DNA from: Lampris incognitus
Taxonomy: Eukaryota > Chordata > Actinopteri > Lampriformes > Lampridae
Assembly: GCF_029633865.1 (NCBI RefSeq)
Contig: NC_079214.1
Span: 20,046,950-20,110,949 of the forward strand
Length of the DNA: 64,000 nucleotides
Direction of reading: 5' to 3'
Shown here one piece after another: positions 1 through 13,340 of this stretch. Every line of letters starts with the position of its first letter. Positions within the stretch are counted from its first letter, which is position 1. The notes beneath the pieces are model-generated. The model was given only the letters and a program-made list of their open reading frames with translations. It was not told the origin of the DNA and searched no databases. The position numbers were made by a program, and so were the translations under genes.

Positions 1-2535
1 CATAAAAAAAACCAAGAATAAGAACCACACATGTAATTAAGAATATAGATACACAGAATAAGGTAGGGTGAAAACAATCCCTAGTGAAGGTAAAAGCTAA
101 ATGCATGTGTGTACATAAGTTTTTGAGTGTGCAGGACTATATTGGGGTAGAATATGGATCTGGGTCAAGAAAGGTTGGGGGTTAACCCATACTGAATACC
201 AACCCTGCTTACAGATTTGTTATCGATAGGTTTTTTTTTACATGCGTATTGAATGAGCAACCTCAGTTCATCTTTTTTTTCCATCACAGATGAATTGTGC
301 TTTAGAAATGAACTCTCTAACTGAAGATCATGATCCTCATTTTGCATGATGTCTCCCACACTATCATCACCAATGCCAGTTCATGACAGTAAATCACATT
401 TTCTCCACAAGGGCTGGTTCAGAAAATTAGACATTCCTTAATCTGATCAGATACTCATAAGGTATTACAGAAAAAAAAGAATGAGTAAAGCAAGAAAATT
501 ACAAAGAAAAGCACGTCATCTTATAGCTAGTAATACAGCACTAAGTAGCATTGATGGAGCACGATAAAGACCACTGGATCAACTCAATTAGAGCCTTCTC
601 AGAATAAGGACATGGCTAGAGAATTTAAAGTCCCTAACTATGGAAATACTGTCAATTAAGCCTGAATAATTGCCATCTCATTCAATAAATTCAAATAAAT
701 TAACTTAACAGGAATTCAAGTTAATTTGAAAACTCATGCCCATGGAGCTTTGGGGTCTGCATAGATTACACACATTTACAGCAGTCATTCTCCCACAATC
801 AGTCACAGAGTGTTTTTGTGAAAGCCAATTAAACATCACATGTTCCATCTTAAGAAAATTTCTCACCACTGTCCTATTTCACCAATATTTTGATAGATGG
901 TAGCAAGTACAACCGTGAAAGGGCTCAATTTTCAGCCGGCTGACAAAATCTGTACTAAGTCAGGACAGGCAAGACAACTACGCCCTTTGCATTCAGTCAA
1001 GTTTGCAATTTTTCGTGATCGGAAGCACAGTGGACATTTGCTGTCGGTAAATCAAATGAAAATAACAGAGACGGTCAAACGTGGCATCTAAGGGCAAATT
1101 CCCCACAAGGCTGACTGTGATATTCTCACTTTACATTGTTGTGCATTATCTCAGTTACAATTAGTGGGCCAGAGTGACTCTGACCATTAAGGCAGATTAC
1201 ATGAGGAGAATCCTACGCTTCGAAATGCCACAGACTAGCTGGCATTTGGGAAAAAAAGTTTTATCTCCAACCCACCAAAAGTCACAGGCAGACACCGGTC
1301 TCAGTGCCACCACACCTCGAGTTGACTATCAATGCCGCGGTAACCTATCACAACACAGCCAGCTTTTGCTGACTAGGAACTAATGATATTCTGATGCATA
1401 TCTCACACCACAGGTCTCATGGGAGAAATTAAAGGCTAAATCTGCTGGAATAACATTAAAGGCTAAATCTGGTGGAATAGACAACTATCTAATTGAGCTG
1501 TCATCTGAGGAATATCAAAATAACTTTTTTCATAATTATGTCTAACAAAAAAGAGCTGTTTGACAAAATAGACATATGGTTTAAAATTTAAAAAAATGAA
1601 TAAATGATGAAAACACCCTCATTTGTAGGTCCTAATGTTTCATCCTTTATGCACAATTCTTCATTGTGTTACACCATGAGAAAATGCCCCCCGCAGGAAA
1701 AGATTGTGTCACAGGAGGAAAGCCATTGTTTAAATGGGAGAATTAACATTCATTCATGGTTATAACAGCTTTTACTTGGATGACTGGACCAAAATGTCTG
1801 AAAATTCAACCTACACTTACAGCAGTAACGGTGACTTGAAAGCCCCCTTTCCACCTTCTGTAGACTACTGGATTTTATTCAGTTTGAACGTTTTCGCATG
1901 CAAATAAAGCCATGAAATACCTACTAAGGATGAATTGATTCTTATAATCCATACCTTTTCAGAAGCTGATTTAAAATGTAGTGTGGGCTCACTGAGTGCC
2001 AAGGTAAATAATACAAAAGTTAAATTCATTTCGTTTCCAATCAGTAACATCAAGCAACCCCTGCTGATATATACAATTCACATTATGCTACCAGAAAGCC
2101 AAAATATCACACATAGCGTCTTTATGGACCCCTTTTCTTGAGCTACCACTCTGTTGTCATTCAAAGGGGCAGGCATCCGGCATCCGCACCCTTCAAACTC
2201 ATATATTAGCCTCTGCAGAAATACCCACCTTGAGGAAGGGCTTACCTGCTGAAGACTTGGACAACTGTTCCTCTTAGGAGCTGTTAATAACAAAGTAAAA
2301 TTGACAGCCCATTTGGCAAATGTCAGTAAATTTGACAGTCATGAGAGAAGGGACAAGTAGCTAGCGTTGGTAAGTTGCAACCCCTGATGACAACATTGCA
2401 ACTCCTCAGCATTGCAGTTAGAGATTTACTATATTGAAGAGTGACCATCTACTTCAATGGAACATAAACTTGGCCTGTAATTGTGAATTATCCTTGAGAG
2501 GACTGAAAAGGCAAACTTTATGTGGACAAGGCTGA
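1..2535. other. Non-coding DNA, no gene recognised
   Basis: Moderately AT-rich sequence. The open frames are all shorter than about 75 codons, resemble no protein known to me and lack convincing splice sites. No transposon termini were recognised. Confidence 0.5.
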
Positions 2536-2536
2536 G

Positions 2537-2598
<62 letters not shown>

Positions 2599-2603
2599 TT
2601 TAT

Positions 2604-2646
<43 letters not shown>

Positions 2647-2661
2647 CATACATATACATAT

Positions 2662-2738
<77 letters not shown>
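2536..2738. repeat. Compound TA/TG/CA microsatellite
   Basis: About 200 bp of alternating purine-pyrimidine tracts in the order (TA)n, (TG)n, (CA)n, (TA)n, (CA)n, (TA)n. The adjoining TG and CA tracts make it partly self-complementary. The apparent reading frames across it (Ile-Tyr, Cys-Val and Thr-His runs) are repeat artefacts. Confidence 0.97.
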
Positions 2739-2742
<4 letters not shown>

Positions 2743-3640
2743 GTTGTTAAAAGGAACACTCAATGGTAGGGAAAGTGCTCAACAAATAAGGAGCAAAATA
2801 TGAGACTTGTGCTACCCTGTCATTTCATCCACACATGAGATTATCACTATAAAAGCCAGCAGTGCCTATGCAACCTTAAGATACCCGCTGTTAAAGCGAC
2901 ATTGTATAAGTTTTCTACTAATTTAGCGAACGAGACGTCAGCGTTTCTTCATGCACAGGAAATGGCACTCGCTACAAGGCATGATAAAAATGAACATAGG
3001 ATTTTCATGTTTTTTTTCTTCAACAGCAGGCCACACATATTTTGTTTGCTACAACCTCTACTGCCAACAAGCCATTGCTGAAAAGAAAAAAAGCGCAATT
3101 TCCTGTGCATACATTTAGGATCACATCGTGTTCACTGGTATTGTAACAATACCGCCCATTATTATTATTATTATTGCCCATTATTGCGCCAGACCATCTG
3201 AGGCAATGGCAATGGAATTAAGTGGTGTATTGAAGCACCACAGTCCTCAATATGTTGTGTACACAATGTGAATCTTAATAGATTATTGACAAAAAATTAC
3301 AGTGTCGGTTTAAAATGTTAACCTTTTACTGCATTGACATCTAAAATCGAAAAATATTACATCACATTCTTCTATCTTTATTTACACATGGTAACTCACC
3401 AGATCCAAGAAAAAAAGTATCCCAACAATTCCGAAAATAAATCAAAATTGAAATTAATAACTGGGCTGCATAAATGTACACCCCTGCCAAACACTTATAA
3501 TTCTAAATTAGCTCAAGTCCATGTGTTGAAAAGTAAAGATTCCCATAAATTGTCGGTAAGCTTCCTCTGCTGGGTAATATTTTTCAAAGAAAATAACATT
3601 TCATGAGCAGCAAGGAGGCTTAAAATACCTCTCAGAACAT
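2739..3640. other. Non-coding DNA, no feature recognised
   Basis: No gene or transposon end is visible. A short ATT-rich run occurs near 3160-3175. Confidence 0.4.
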
Positions 3641-3955
<315 letters not shown>

Positions 3956-5884
3956 CTAGAGTCCACCCAGAGGTCACAAAAACTTTGAAGGACCTGTAGT
4001 CCTTTGTGGCAAATTCAAGTCATTGAATGCATTTGACGAAAAGAAAATTGTGAAACATGCTGAAAATGTTAATCAGTCCTAAGATTTTGAAGCCATATTG
4101 CATAAATGTGAAAACGGTCACAACAAGGTCTGTGGTTATCTTGAGTAACCGGGTCATGATTTCTGGAAAGAGACACTGCTGTTGAGTTTTCCACATGTAT
4201 TCTTTTGGCATTTTGAGCAACACAAGTCAAGTGCCATCCAGTTCCATGGTACTGGAGAGAAGGCAGACACCTCTACGATAGAGCCCTGCATGGGCCAAAA
4301 ACTCCAGCCCTAGCCTGGCCCTGGCCTGTGGTGTTCAAACCCTCGCCCGGCCTCAGCCTGACAATGTCTGTAATCTTTCAGCCTGAGTCCGACCCGAGAC
4401 CGACACCAATAACACTTTAAGCTCTCTCTGATGCGCGCTGTCTCTGATACACGCAAACACACACACAGCACTCGTCCATTCTTATAATAATAATAATAAA
4501 TCAATCTTATACAGCGTTTTTCTAACACTCAAAGTCACTTTACAATAAACGGGGTGAAACAAGACAACAGATAAACATAGCACAAACCTACAGGGGTGGG
4601 TGGGGAGGGGGGGCTACGAGAGGGAGAAGCAGCAGCCACACACGACGCCAGCAGTACTCTCTGACTTAAACTTATATATAATATTTATAATATATTCAAT
4701 ATGACAATATTTCATACAGTGGCCTATGTGTGCTCTGCCCAATTACGGGAAGATAAAAGAGCCTGAGTCCAACCCAATCCTGATCTATTAAAAAGAAGAA
4801 AAAAACTCAAACCAAAACGATCTAGATGGATAAATAGCACTGCGGGTAAGAGGAAAAAACATGTATTTTTTTATTTTGGGGTGAACGATCCCTTCAAGCA
4901 CAGAGATCAAGGTGCTGGAGTCGGAGCCCTGGCCTCTATTCTGTTGGACAATTCTTGAAGAACACAAGTCCATTCATGCTCTCCAAACCATTTGACAGAA
5001 CTTAGACAGTTTTGCAAATATTGCCCCATCATCATAGATTTCAATTTTGAAATCATTTTTAGGAATTTGAATATTTCTTTATGGGTGTTCTAGGGTTTCC
5101 ATGTTCAAGTAAATGTGTGTGTGTGTGTGTGGGGGGGGGGGTCTCTCTTTGTATTCAGTATATAGGTTGTGAATCAGAAAAGGTGAATATTTTGAAAGGA
5201 TGTGTAAGCATTCTTCTGGCACAGTCCACTTTGTAAGATTGGAGTCAAGGGACAAAAATATCAAATGTGTTTCTTTCCATTATGAGGTCGAGCATCCTGT
5301 CACGTCAGAAAGGTCAAACACTGGGGGGGGGTCATTGATGCGCATGCACCGGTCTATTTCCCAGTATTGTGGTATTGAATTTGACTGGGGGAAGTTCCCT
5401 AACACGTCTACTTTATCTTACTATAGTATATAGTCTTGATATCAGTACATCCCTGATGTTGTCTCCTAGGAGAGCCCAACAAATTACACAAAACATGAGG
5501 GGATAACAGTTCAGAAAGACCCATGCCACGCCAGGGAAACAAAAAGTACAAGCACAATTAAGTATGACTAAAATAATTACCCCATGAATTTTATCATACT
5601 TTAGCGAATTAATCTCAAATATCTTAAACAGGTACAACAGATGTGTTGCTAATAAACGTCACTGGATAAATCAACAATCAAATATTTCTATTGGGCCTTA
5701 GGTGTGTGGTCAGTGACAAGCTTATCAATTACTCAGTCGAATGCACTTCCTACAGGAAATTACAAATTGAACGTTATACAAGAAAAAAAAGAAGTTTGTA
5801 ATCAAGATTATTCATCGAACTAGATTTCGGTTTGCTGTGAGGTAGGCTTAAAAATATGGATTGTTTGACATAGTATTAAACACA
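3956..5884. other. Non-coding DNA, no gene recognised
   Basis: It contains ordinary AT-rich sequence, a short TTATTA run near 4484-4500 and a (TG)n/(G)n run at 5114-5140. No exon or transposon terminus could be supported. Confidence 0.4.
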
Positions 5885-5951
5885 AACATTTCACTGCATG
5901 TTTTACTTTGTATTTCTGTGCATGTGACAAATAAAGTACTTGAACTTGAAA
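5885..5951 (+). repeat. L2-type LINE 3' tail fragment
   Basis: The sequence 'tttcactgcatgtttta' followed by 'gacaaataaagtacttgaac' matches the 3' end of the L2-like element at 44460-45095 in this same window, including the start of the TTGAAC tail repeat. It is a severely 5'-truncated copy. Confidence 0.6.
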
Positions 5952-6240
5952 CTGGTTTTATTTACAATCTGTTATGTGCGGGTCTCTTTCATTGTCAAAT
6001 ATGGACCTTACTTTGAGATTATAGCGAGCTATTCCAGATTCCACATGCAGACCTTGGCGGAGTATATTTCCCTGCGCACACTTCAAACACCAGAGGCCGA
6101 AGAGGGAAAGAACAAACACCAGCAATATGGGTCGTAGTTGAAAGAACATGATTTACAATTTATGTTTGAATATGGTGTTAATTTAAATTAAAACAACGAA
6201 GCAACAGCAGCAGAGGACATACAGAAACCCCTTCCCTATG

Positions 6241-6418
6241 AGCGCCCGTATCGAGAAGCGCCACCTCAACGAAGCCTTCGGATGTGGGCGGGACTTCCGA
6301 CCGAGCGCACCCGGAAGATTTGGATGCAAGTTAGGGCGCCCGACGTGCATCCATATGTTCTCTACTTAAAACCTTTTAATGTAATACATGCGTTTTCTGT
6401 AGAATAGTGATCGTAACA
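6241..6418 (+). promoter_or_regulatory. SEC11A promoter and 5'UTR region
   Basis: A GC-richer block directly upstream of the SEC11A start codon. It holds a GC-box-like GGGCGGGA at 6286-6293 and two ETS-type cores in opposite orientations: ACTTCCG at 6293-6299 and CCGGAAG at 6311-6317. No TATA box is evident. ETS and GC boxes without TATA are the usual arrangement in housekeeping gene promoters. Transcription start was not determined. Confidence 0.5.
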
Positions 6419-9400
6419 ATGTTATCTTTAGATTTTCTTGACGATGTGCGTCGCATGAATAAGCGGCAGGTACGTACCCAATCATGAGTGTTTTTTTCTT
6501 TTCTGATGAAGCAATGAATTCGTTTTTCTCCCTCTGTGGTAAGGAGACCGGAGCTAACTAGCCCACGACCGCTAGCCCGCTCCAGTAACACGTTGCAGTT
6601 TAAGTCCCTTGTTAGCTAGCTGCAAAGTCATATACACTGTATGTCTTTTTATTTAGCGTGTTCACAGTAAAATCTGAACTTAAACGAAAGATGTTCAGAG
6701 AATTGGGAGTTCGGCGTACCTAGCTTCCTGTTTCGTTGAATTCCACGAATCCGTTTTTTCACTCTTTTGTTTCAGCTCTGTGGCGCTGACCAGTTGTAAA
6801 TGACAAGTCAAATGAGTTTTATGTGAAATGCGTGTATAGGCAAGCGAGTGCACAGTCAAACAAACATACTAGACAGTCGGGTTTGGCTTAAGTTGTCAAC
6901 TTGATGTAGCTAACAAAGAAATGTTTTGCAGTCTGCTGGATAAGATGCTGAGCCCAATCCACGTATGGTTTGAAGGGATAATGACTCATAGATAATATCT
7001 GCACTTTTGTATGCAGCTCTATTACCAGGTGCTGAACTTTGGTATGATTGTGTCCTCTGCGCTGATGATATGGAAGGGACTCATGGTTGTCACTGGCAGT
7101 GAGAGTCCTATTGTTGTCGTCCTAAGGTTAGTATTACATTATTGTTGTCTTCCACGTCCCCTTTCCCACGTACATCCTTACAGTGCACGATAATCAACAT
7201 TGGTTATTTCATTAGCCTGGTAATGGAAGAAAAACATGTTATGCAGTCTAGACTAACATTGGTCTGACTTGACAGCGTTTGAATGGAAGCGACTGCAAAG
7301 AGGTCATATAAGAAATTTAGATTTGAATTTCCTTAGTTGAACAGATTACCAAAGAGCAAGTGTAACGCTATTCAAATGCAGTCGAAAGTTGATGGCGAAG
7401 TCACCATTAGTTAAAATTTGATGAAACTTCATGGGGAAATAAGGTCATTTTAGCACAGAATATGAGACAGCGAGAAAACATAGGTTATAAATAAGTTTAG
7501 AGCAAATGTAAGGTATAGAAACTAAAAAGTATCTTACAATGCAATACCTGAAGGTGTTTATGTGAAAAGGGATTTAAAACCAGAGAACACCTTACGCAAA
7601 AGGCTATGCTAAGAGTGTGCACAAGATGTTTGCCAGTGTTTGGGTTCACATTTTCACCCTGGATGGTGATAAATATATTTGGGGTGACAAATGAAAGGTG
7701 GGATTTGTGCTGTTGTTTTGACAGGTGAGCTCCAAGTATTGTAATTTCAATCTTTCATACCATGTGCTGCAACTGCGTACGCAGAAATCACTGTGGGTGG
7801 GCACAGAGAAAATCAGGTGGGCCTGGCCCTTCAAAGACCAATCATACTTAATGGGTTCTGAAACACATATGACAACCAAAACAGGCCATTACAACTATAA
7901 TTGTCTGAATGCACCACAGTTTAATCATACAAGCCTTATACATCATACGAGGTAATGTTACAAGCACCAAGAGAAACATTAAGGTTGGATTCAGACAGAA
8001 TCAGGCAGTGTAGCGCCTTGCCGCAGCGGTATGGGGGTGTCACAACACTGGCAGTTGTGATCAGTGATTGCCGCAATGGGCCATCGCAACAATCATGGCC
8101 CAGTTGGGCCTCTTCGGTCTGATCGCTGGCTTACGTGATTGGCCACCGCAGCGTGACGTTGGGTTGCGTGGCAGCAAAAGTTGAATCTGGCTCAACTCTG
8201 CGTTTTTTTTTGTTTGTTTTTTTTTTTGCGAAACTCCCTGTAGCAAGCGCTGCTGCAGCATAAACTTACTACCCTCATTCAAAATGAAGGGGAGGACTTG
8301 CGTTTTTGATGCATTGTCCGATTCTGTCTGAATCCAGCCTAACTGGCACGGTGGCGGTGGCCACATATTCTTTCACACACACAGCTGACAGACAAGACAT
8401 AACAGCATCATTAGTCAAGTGTATAGAGGTACACCGGTACCAACATACTCGGTAACGTTAAAAATGACACTTGAACATAGCATGGCACAGTGGCCACATA
8501 AAACACACACACACACATACACACACACGCAGCAACATCAGCATAAAATCCAATTGTACACCCAACAAAAACTGTACTCAATAAACAATATTATTGAAAT
8601 AGTCAATAGGGTACTACAGTCCAAAATAGTAAATTAGCTTACATTTGATGATTACAGCAGGAGACAACAGTTTGGTGTTTAACGTACATGTTTTTACTAC
8701 TTGGCACTTGTAGAGGAGAAACTGGTGCAGGAGCAGATGTCTGGGTTGAGAATGATGGTTGAACTTGAGCTGAATTCTCTTCCTCCTGCTCCTCACAATG
8801 TCTTCTGATGACAAACTTAAGCAAACTGCTTTGTTTCGCCATGATTTTTATCTTAACCTACATTAAAAGCATCTAGCTAGCGGAAAGTAGGCTTCTGTTC
8901 CTCTGTGCAATGCGCGAGCTATACACTGAGTGAAAGAGGAGAGGGGCTGCTCACATTTTGGCATTTTGCAAAATGCACTGCCGCTCAAAAAATCCGACCC
9001 ATCATCGTCATATGGTAAACAAGAAGCAAGAATTGTTTTATTTTCTTTGGTCGCGTTTTTTTTTTTTTACCAATTAATTTAAATATTGTAAAATAATAAG
9101 ATGATAAAGTTTTTTTTTAGATTTGCAGCTAACTCGTGCATTTTTTTTTATGGTTATGCTGGGTGTGTCAGTTTGAAATTTAGATGGCACAGTCACATCC
9201 AGGCACGCCCGTGGCTACGCGGTTGATGCGCTGATAGCACAAGCTGGCAACTCACTCATACCATAATTCTCTTTATCATTCTCTCATTAATGGTCTCTGT
9301 ATATCTATTATTTTGTTTTACAACCCTACCTCCTCATTCAAAGGTATATTTGTGATTTATTAAAAAGGGCTCAGAGTGGGTTTATCAACCCTAACGTTGA

Positions 9401-11213
9401 TGTGACACTGTGCTGCTGCATACAGGTTGCCTACAACATTAATAATTTAGTGCTCTTGTACTGTTACTCGTGTCTTTGCTTAATTCATACTACAGATGAT
9501 TGAGAAGCCAAACTTCCCAAAGAATGTGATGTGCAGAGAAAACAATGGTGTGATATCTGATTGCAAAAACAACTAGATAATTTCCGGGTGCATGTAATTT
9601 ACTGAAGGAATAGGTACAGCTTATTCCCATATTTTGCTTCTACTGCTGCCTTCTAGCTCCATTGTTCTCAGCCTTAATACTGTATTATTTAAATGTAAAA
9701 AATGAAGATAACTGAAGTGTTTAATTTTGAAAATGTATTCCTCCATTCCATTCAACAAGGTAGTTAAACTGAGAAAGTTTTTTTTTTTTTTATTTCAGTG
9801 GGAGCATGGAACCAGCTTTCCACAGAGGAGACCTCCTGTTTCTGACCAACCGGGTAGAGGATCCAATCAGAGTTGGAGAAATTGTTGTCTTCAGGATAGA
9901 GGGCAGAGAGATTCCAATAGTACACAGAGTACTGAAAATCCATGAAAAGTACATTTCCCTTTTATTAAGTGTTATTCATGGTATCGTCGTACTATCAATA
10001 TCACTTCGGTCCATGCCTGTCTCTGAAACTTGAATGTTATTTTTAGGCCTGACCTGTATCGAAAAGAATGTGAAGTAATGTTCATCTAGATCAGCGTTAT
10101 TATGAATCGTCATCAGACTGGGCTACTGAAAAAGGGAACCTAAGCTTATAATGAGATGTAATACTACTGATTCTTTGTTTATAGGGAAAATGGAGACATT
10201 AAGTTCTTGACCAAAGGCGATAACAATGCAGTGGATGATCGAGGGTTGTACAAGCAGGGCCAGCACTGGCTGGAGAAAAAAGATGTAGTTGGGAGAGCCC
10301 GAGGGTAAGTCTCTTTTGAGGAAAAATCCACAGCTGTGTGAATAACTACCTTTCCCTTATATAAAATACACACTCACATACTAGACGGAGAAGTTTCCTG
10401 TTCATACTACAGGAGCAGATTTGACATCTTTTTAAAGTTTAGAAAGTAGGGACCACATTATCTTCATTTGAGCTTGTGGTATGAGTTGGGACTGGAAGAC
10501 AGCAAACCCTTGAGATTAACGTTGTACGTGATCAGTTTTTCAACCCCCTTTTAATTCTGGTAAAACTATTGATTCCTGTCAAGAAACCATCAGCTGTCAT
10601 CTAATAATGCAGTGCAGTAAAGTAAATTCCACTTTCTTGTAGGCTTTCATATTTGGAAAAGTTCCCTTTCATTGCTAATTGAGATTCCTTGTTTTACTAC
10701 TTTAACTTTTATTATGAACTGAAAATCGCAATGAATTGTCAGTGATTATCACACTGCCATTTTCAGAGGCCCTTCAATTGACTTCACGTTGCAATCTTAC
10801 TGACTGGTTAGCCAATAACAGTGGTCGTTTCTGAGACTAAAATTTTGCATTCTTAAAACGTTTTCATTAAACAAATAGATGAATGAATCTTTGTAGTTCT
10901 TCTGTGTGATTCATATTTATATGTGGGTTGACTTGTAATTCGTACCAACCAGATGAGCTGATGCTGAATGTTCTTAACCTCTTCAGGTTTGTGCCATACA
11001 TTGGAATTGTTACCATTCTGATGAATGACTACCCCAAATTCAAGGTAATGAATGTGAACACTTACGCCTACCCCGATATGGTTTTATTTGATTTTAATCC
11101 TTTCAAGGGGTTATGATTGATTAGAAATGGTCTAACATTAGATTTTTTTGTTCCTTCCCCAGTATGCTGTCCTCTTTATGCTGGGTCTCTTTGTGTTGGT
11201 CCATCGTGAGTGA
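6419..11213 (+). CDS. sec11a: Signal peptidase complex catalytic subunit SEC11A (six exons)
   Basis: SEC11A is the serine endopeptidase subunit of the ER signal peptidase complex, which removes signal peptides from proteins entering the secretory pathway. Coding exons are 6419-6469, 7017-7126, 9799-9948, 10185-10304, 10987-11044 and 11163-11213; every intron is GT-AG and the phases join to give 179 residues plus stop, the human length. The start [17 protein letters not shown] is that of vertebrate SEC11A. A membrane segment near residues 20-40 is followed by the S26-family SGSMEP box with catalytic Ser56; His96 (IPIVHRV) and Asp122 (NAVDDRG) complete the expected Ser-His-Asp set. The C-terminus ends FVLVHRE. 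It differs from the human protein, as I remember it, at only a few positions. SEC11C is the alternative paralogue, but the N-terminus favours SEC11A. Introns 2 and 4 are AT-rich; intron 2 carries a MITE. Confidence 0.97.
7980..8342. mobile_element. Harbinger-like MITE in SEC11A intron 2
   Basis: Terminal inverted repeats of 20 bp (GGTTGGATTCAGACAGAATC at 7983-8002, its complement at 8320-8339, one mismatch) are flanked on both sides by TAA (7980-7982 and 8340-8342). A 3-bp TWA duplication is characteristic of PIF/Harbinger transposons. No coding sequence is present inside, so it is a non-autonomous element. Confidence 0.7.
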
Positions 11214-12090
11214 GGAACCCAAAAGACAATACACAGTAAAAACTGACCATGTCCAGGAAACCTCAAACCATGCCTTTAAAAAAAAAAACACAGAATTTTG
11301 TTTGGATTTTGTCAAACCCAACCAGCTTTGTTTGTAACATTTCTTTGGGTGTTTTTGTAGAAATGTGAATTGGGCATTCACATATTTAAAAAAAAATTCA
11401 TGCTTTAAAAGTTTTTTTTTTTTTTTTTTGGGAGGGATTTTAGGCTAGATTCAAGTTGAAGTCAATTTTTGTTTTTAATCCTCAGTATGTGAAAATAGCT
11501 TTCTTAACGGTCAAGTGTTTTTTTTCCTCTGTTCATTGTATTTGAAAAAAGGTGAAGTATTTAAGGACAAGCGAGTGAGTGTGATATTCAATATGAAATC
11601 TGATACCCTCCATGGATTAATTCAACTTTTTCCATATCCTCTACTCGTTGCAGAAGTCAACTAGTATCTTAACTGCTGAGATTGAGACGTTTCCTTTTGG
11701 CCGTAGAGCAACAGTGTAGTAGAGGTGCAGCAAATGTGTCATGTGTTGAACTTCTACTATGGTTTCATCTGTGTGTTTGCTTATTTCAAGTAATGTTTTA
11801 CACAAATTTCAACATTGGAGTTATGTCTCACAACTGTTTTATTAAGGTACAGTCAGTGATTAGCAATACACGTCTTGAGATCTTTTTGAAAGACATTTAA
11901 GGGGATAATATTGGTTTTTGTATGTCTATCACTGAGAGAAAATGATTGTATTAAATGATAAACCTTTCAAACATTGTTAGTGGTATTCTTGTGTGTGATA
12001 TGTTAATTTTTTTCAGAAGACAAAAAAATTGGCTACCAAGAAAGACAACTTGATGATGTTAGTCAATATTGCATGTTCAGAAATTAAACC
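11214..12090 (+). other. Probable SEC11A 3'UTR
   Basis: AT-rich DNA following the SEC11A stop codon, with candidate poly(A) hexamers ATTAAA at 11950-11955 and 12083-12088. The end of the transcript cannot be fixed from sequence alone. Confidence 0.35.
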
Positions 12091-12432
12091 TTTGGATTTT
12101 AGTACAGGCCACTTCCAGTTACACCACTAACTCCATTCCAAAGTCAGTCTATCTTAAAAATGTGATCTGTTATTATCTTCAGTACCAGCCGAGGTCAGTA
12201 TCATATTCACGCCCACAGTGGGTCCATCGGGGTAGAGATACAGAACTAAACATGTTCTGTTTGGCAGAAAATAGTTCTTTTTGTATCGGTCCAACTTCTC
12301 AGTGAAGGCCAGAGGGCTGCTGTTTTGATCTGCAAAGGAATCCTTTTGGCAGATTTCAGCCGACATGTCTTGGTGGTAGTGGAAATGTATTCAACACTGC
12401 TGATTTTGCTGAATATGTATAGACTGAATTTT

Positions 12433-12556
12433 GTTCCCCCCAAGAAAGGTTTAAAGTCTAATACCAGTTGTATCCAGTATTGATGTGATGGTTGTTCCCC
12501 CCCAAGAAAGGTTTAAAGTCTAATACCAGTTGTATCCAGTATTGATGTGATGGTTG
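12433..12556. repeat. Tandem duplication of a 61-bp unit
   Basis: The segment beginning GTTCCCCCCAAGAAAGG and ending GATGGTTG occurs twice in direct succession, starting at 12433 and 12494. The copies differ only by one C in the homopolymer, so the duplication is recent. Confidence 0.9.
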
Positions 12557-12780
12557 GGCATGATTTTAATTCTATGCTAGATCCACATTTGGACAGATCA
12601 GATCATCAACAAAAAAAAAAAAGTGTTTTCAAAATTTACATTATTAATATGAACTTTGATGATGCGTGGAGGATTCTTTCCATTCTTGGGTCCATAATGT
12701 TTACACTGGGGACTTAATACTTTCTGGTTGATAACAACATTGTCGTATACATAAAATGCAAAATATTATAACATTCATCT

Positions 12781-13218
12781 TTTTTTTTTTGGATTTTTTT
12801 TCCTTCCCAATTGTATCCAGCCAATTACCCCTCTCTTCCAAGCTGTCCCGGTCACTGCTCCAACTCTTCTGCCAATCTGGGGAGGGCTGCAGACCACCAC
12901 ATGCCTCCTCTGATACATGTGGAGTCGCCAGACGCTTCTTTTCACCTGACAGTGAGGAGTTTTGCCAGGGGGACGCAGCGCATGGGAGGATCACACTATT
13001 CCCCCCAGTTCCCCCTCGAACAGGCGTCCCGACTGACCAGAGGAGGCGCTTGTGCAGCGACCAGGACATACATCCACATCCAGCTTCCCACCCGCAAACA
13101 CAGCCAATTATGTCTGTAGGGATGCCCGACCAAGCTGGAGGTAACTCGGGGATTCGAACCGGCGATCCCCATGTTGGTAGGCAACGGAATAGACCGCCAC
13201 ACTACCCGGATGCCCCAA
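12781..13218 (-). mobile_element. tRNA-derived SINE with perfect 11-bp TSD
   Basis: Read on the minus strand, the element begins near 13218, has a canonical pol III B box (GGTTCGAATCC, 13150-13160) about 40 bp downstream of an A-box-like stretch, and ends in an A-rich tail at 12781. It is flanked by the perfect duplication AACATTCATCT (12770-12780 and 13219-13229). At about 438 bp it is long for a SINE. The open frames across it on both strands (up to 181 codons) are not protein-coding. Confidence 0.85.
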
Positions 13219-13340
13219 AACATTCATCTCTGATCATTGCACAAGTACTCTCACGCTTAAGCAAGACAATTTCACAAAAGCTCAAAGACATTGGAGATTG
13301 AACCCCCAGCTCCTCACAGATTTGAGGATTTGTGAATATA

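Noticed and set aside
2454-2803. Open frames through the TA/TG/CA tract
   Set aside because: Dipeptide repeats produced by the microsatellite in every frame.
5958-6149. 63-codon minus-strand frame with a hydrophobic N-terminus upstream of SEC11A
   Set aside because: It looks signal-peptide-like, but there is no recognised similarity, splice site or promoter evidence. A divergent transcript cannot be excluded.
12756-13301. 181-codon + strand and 122-codon minus-strand open frames
   Set aside because: They run through a tRNA-derived SINE with a target duplication and poly(A)-type tail; no protein similarity.
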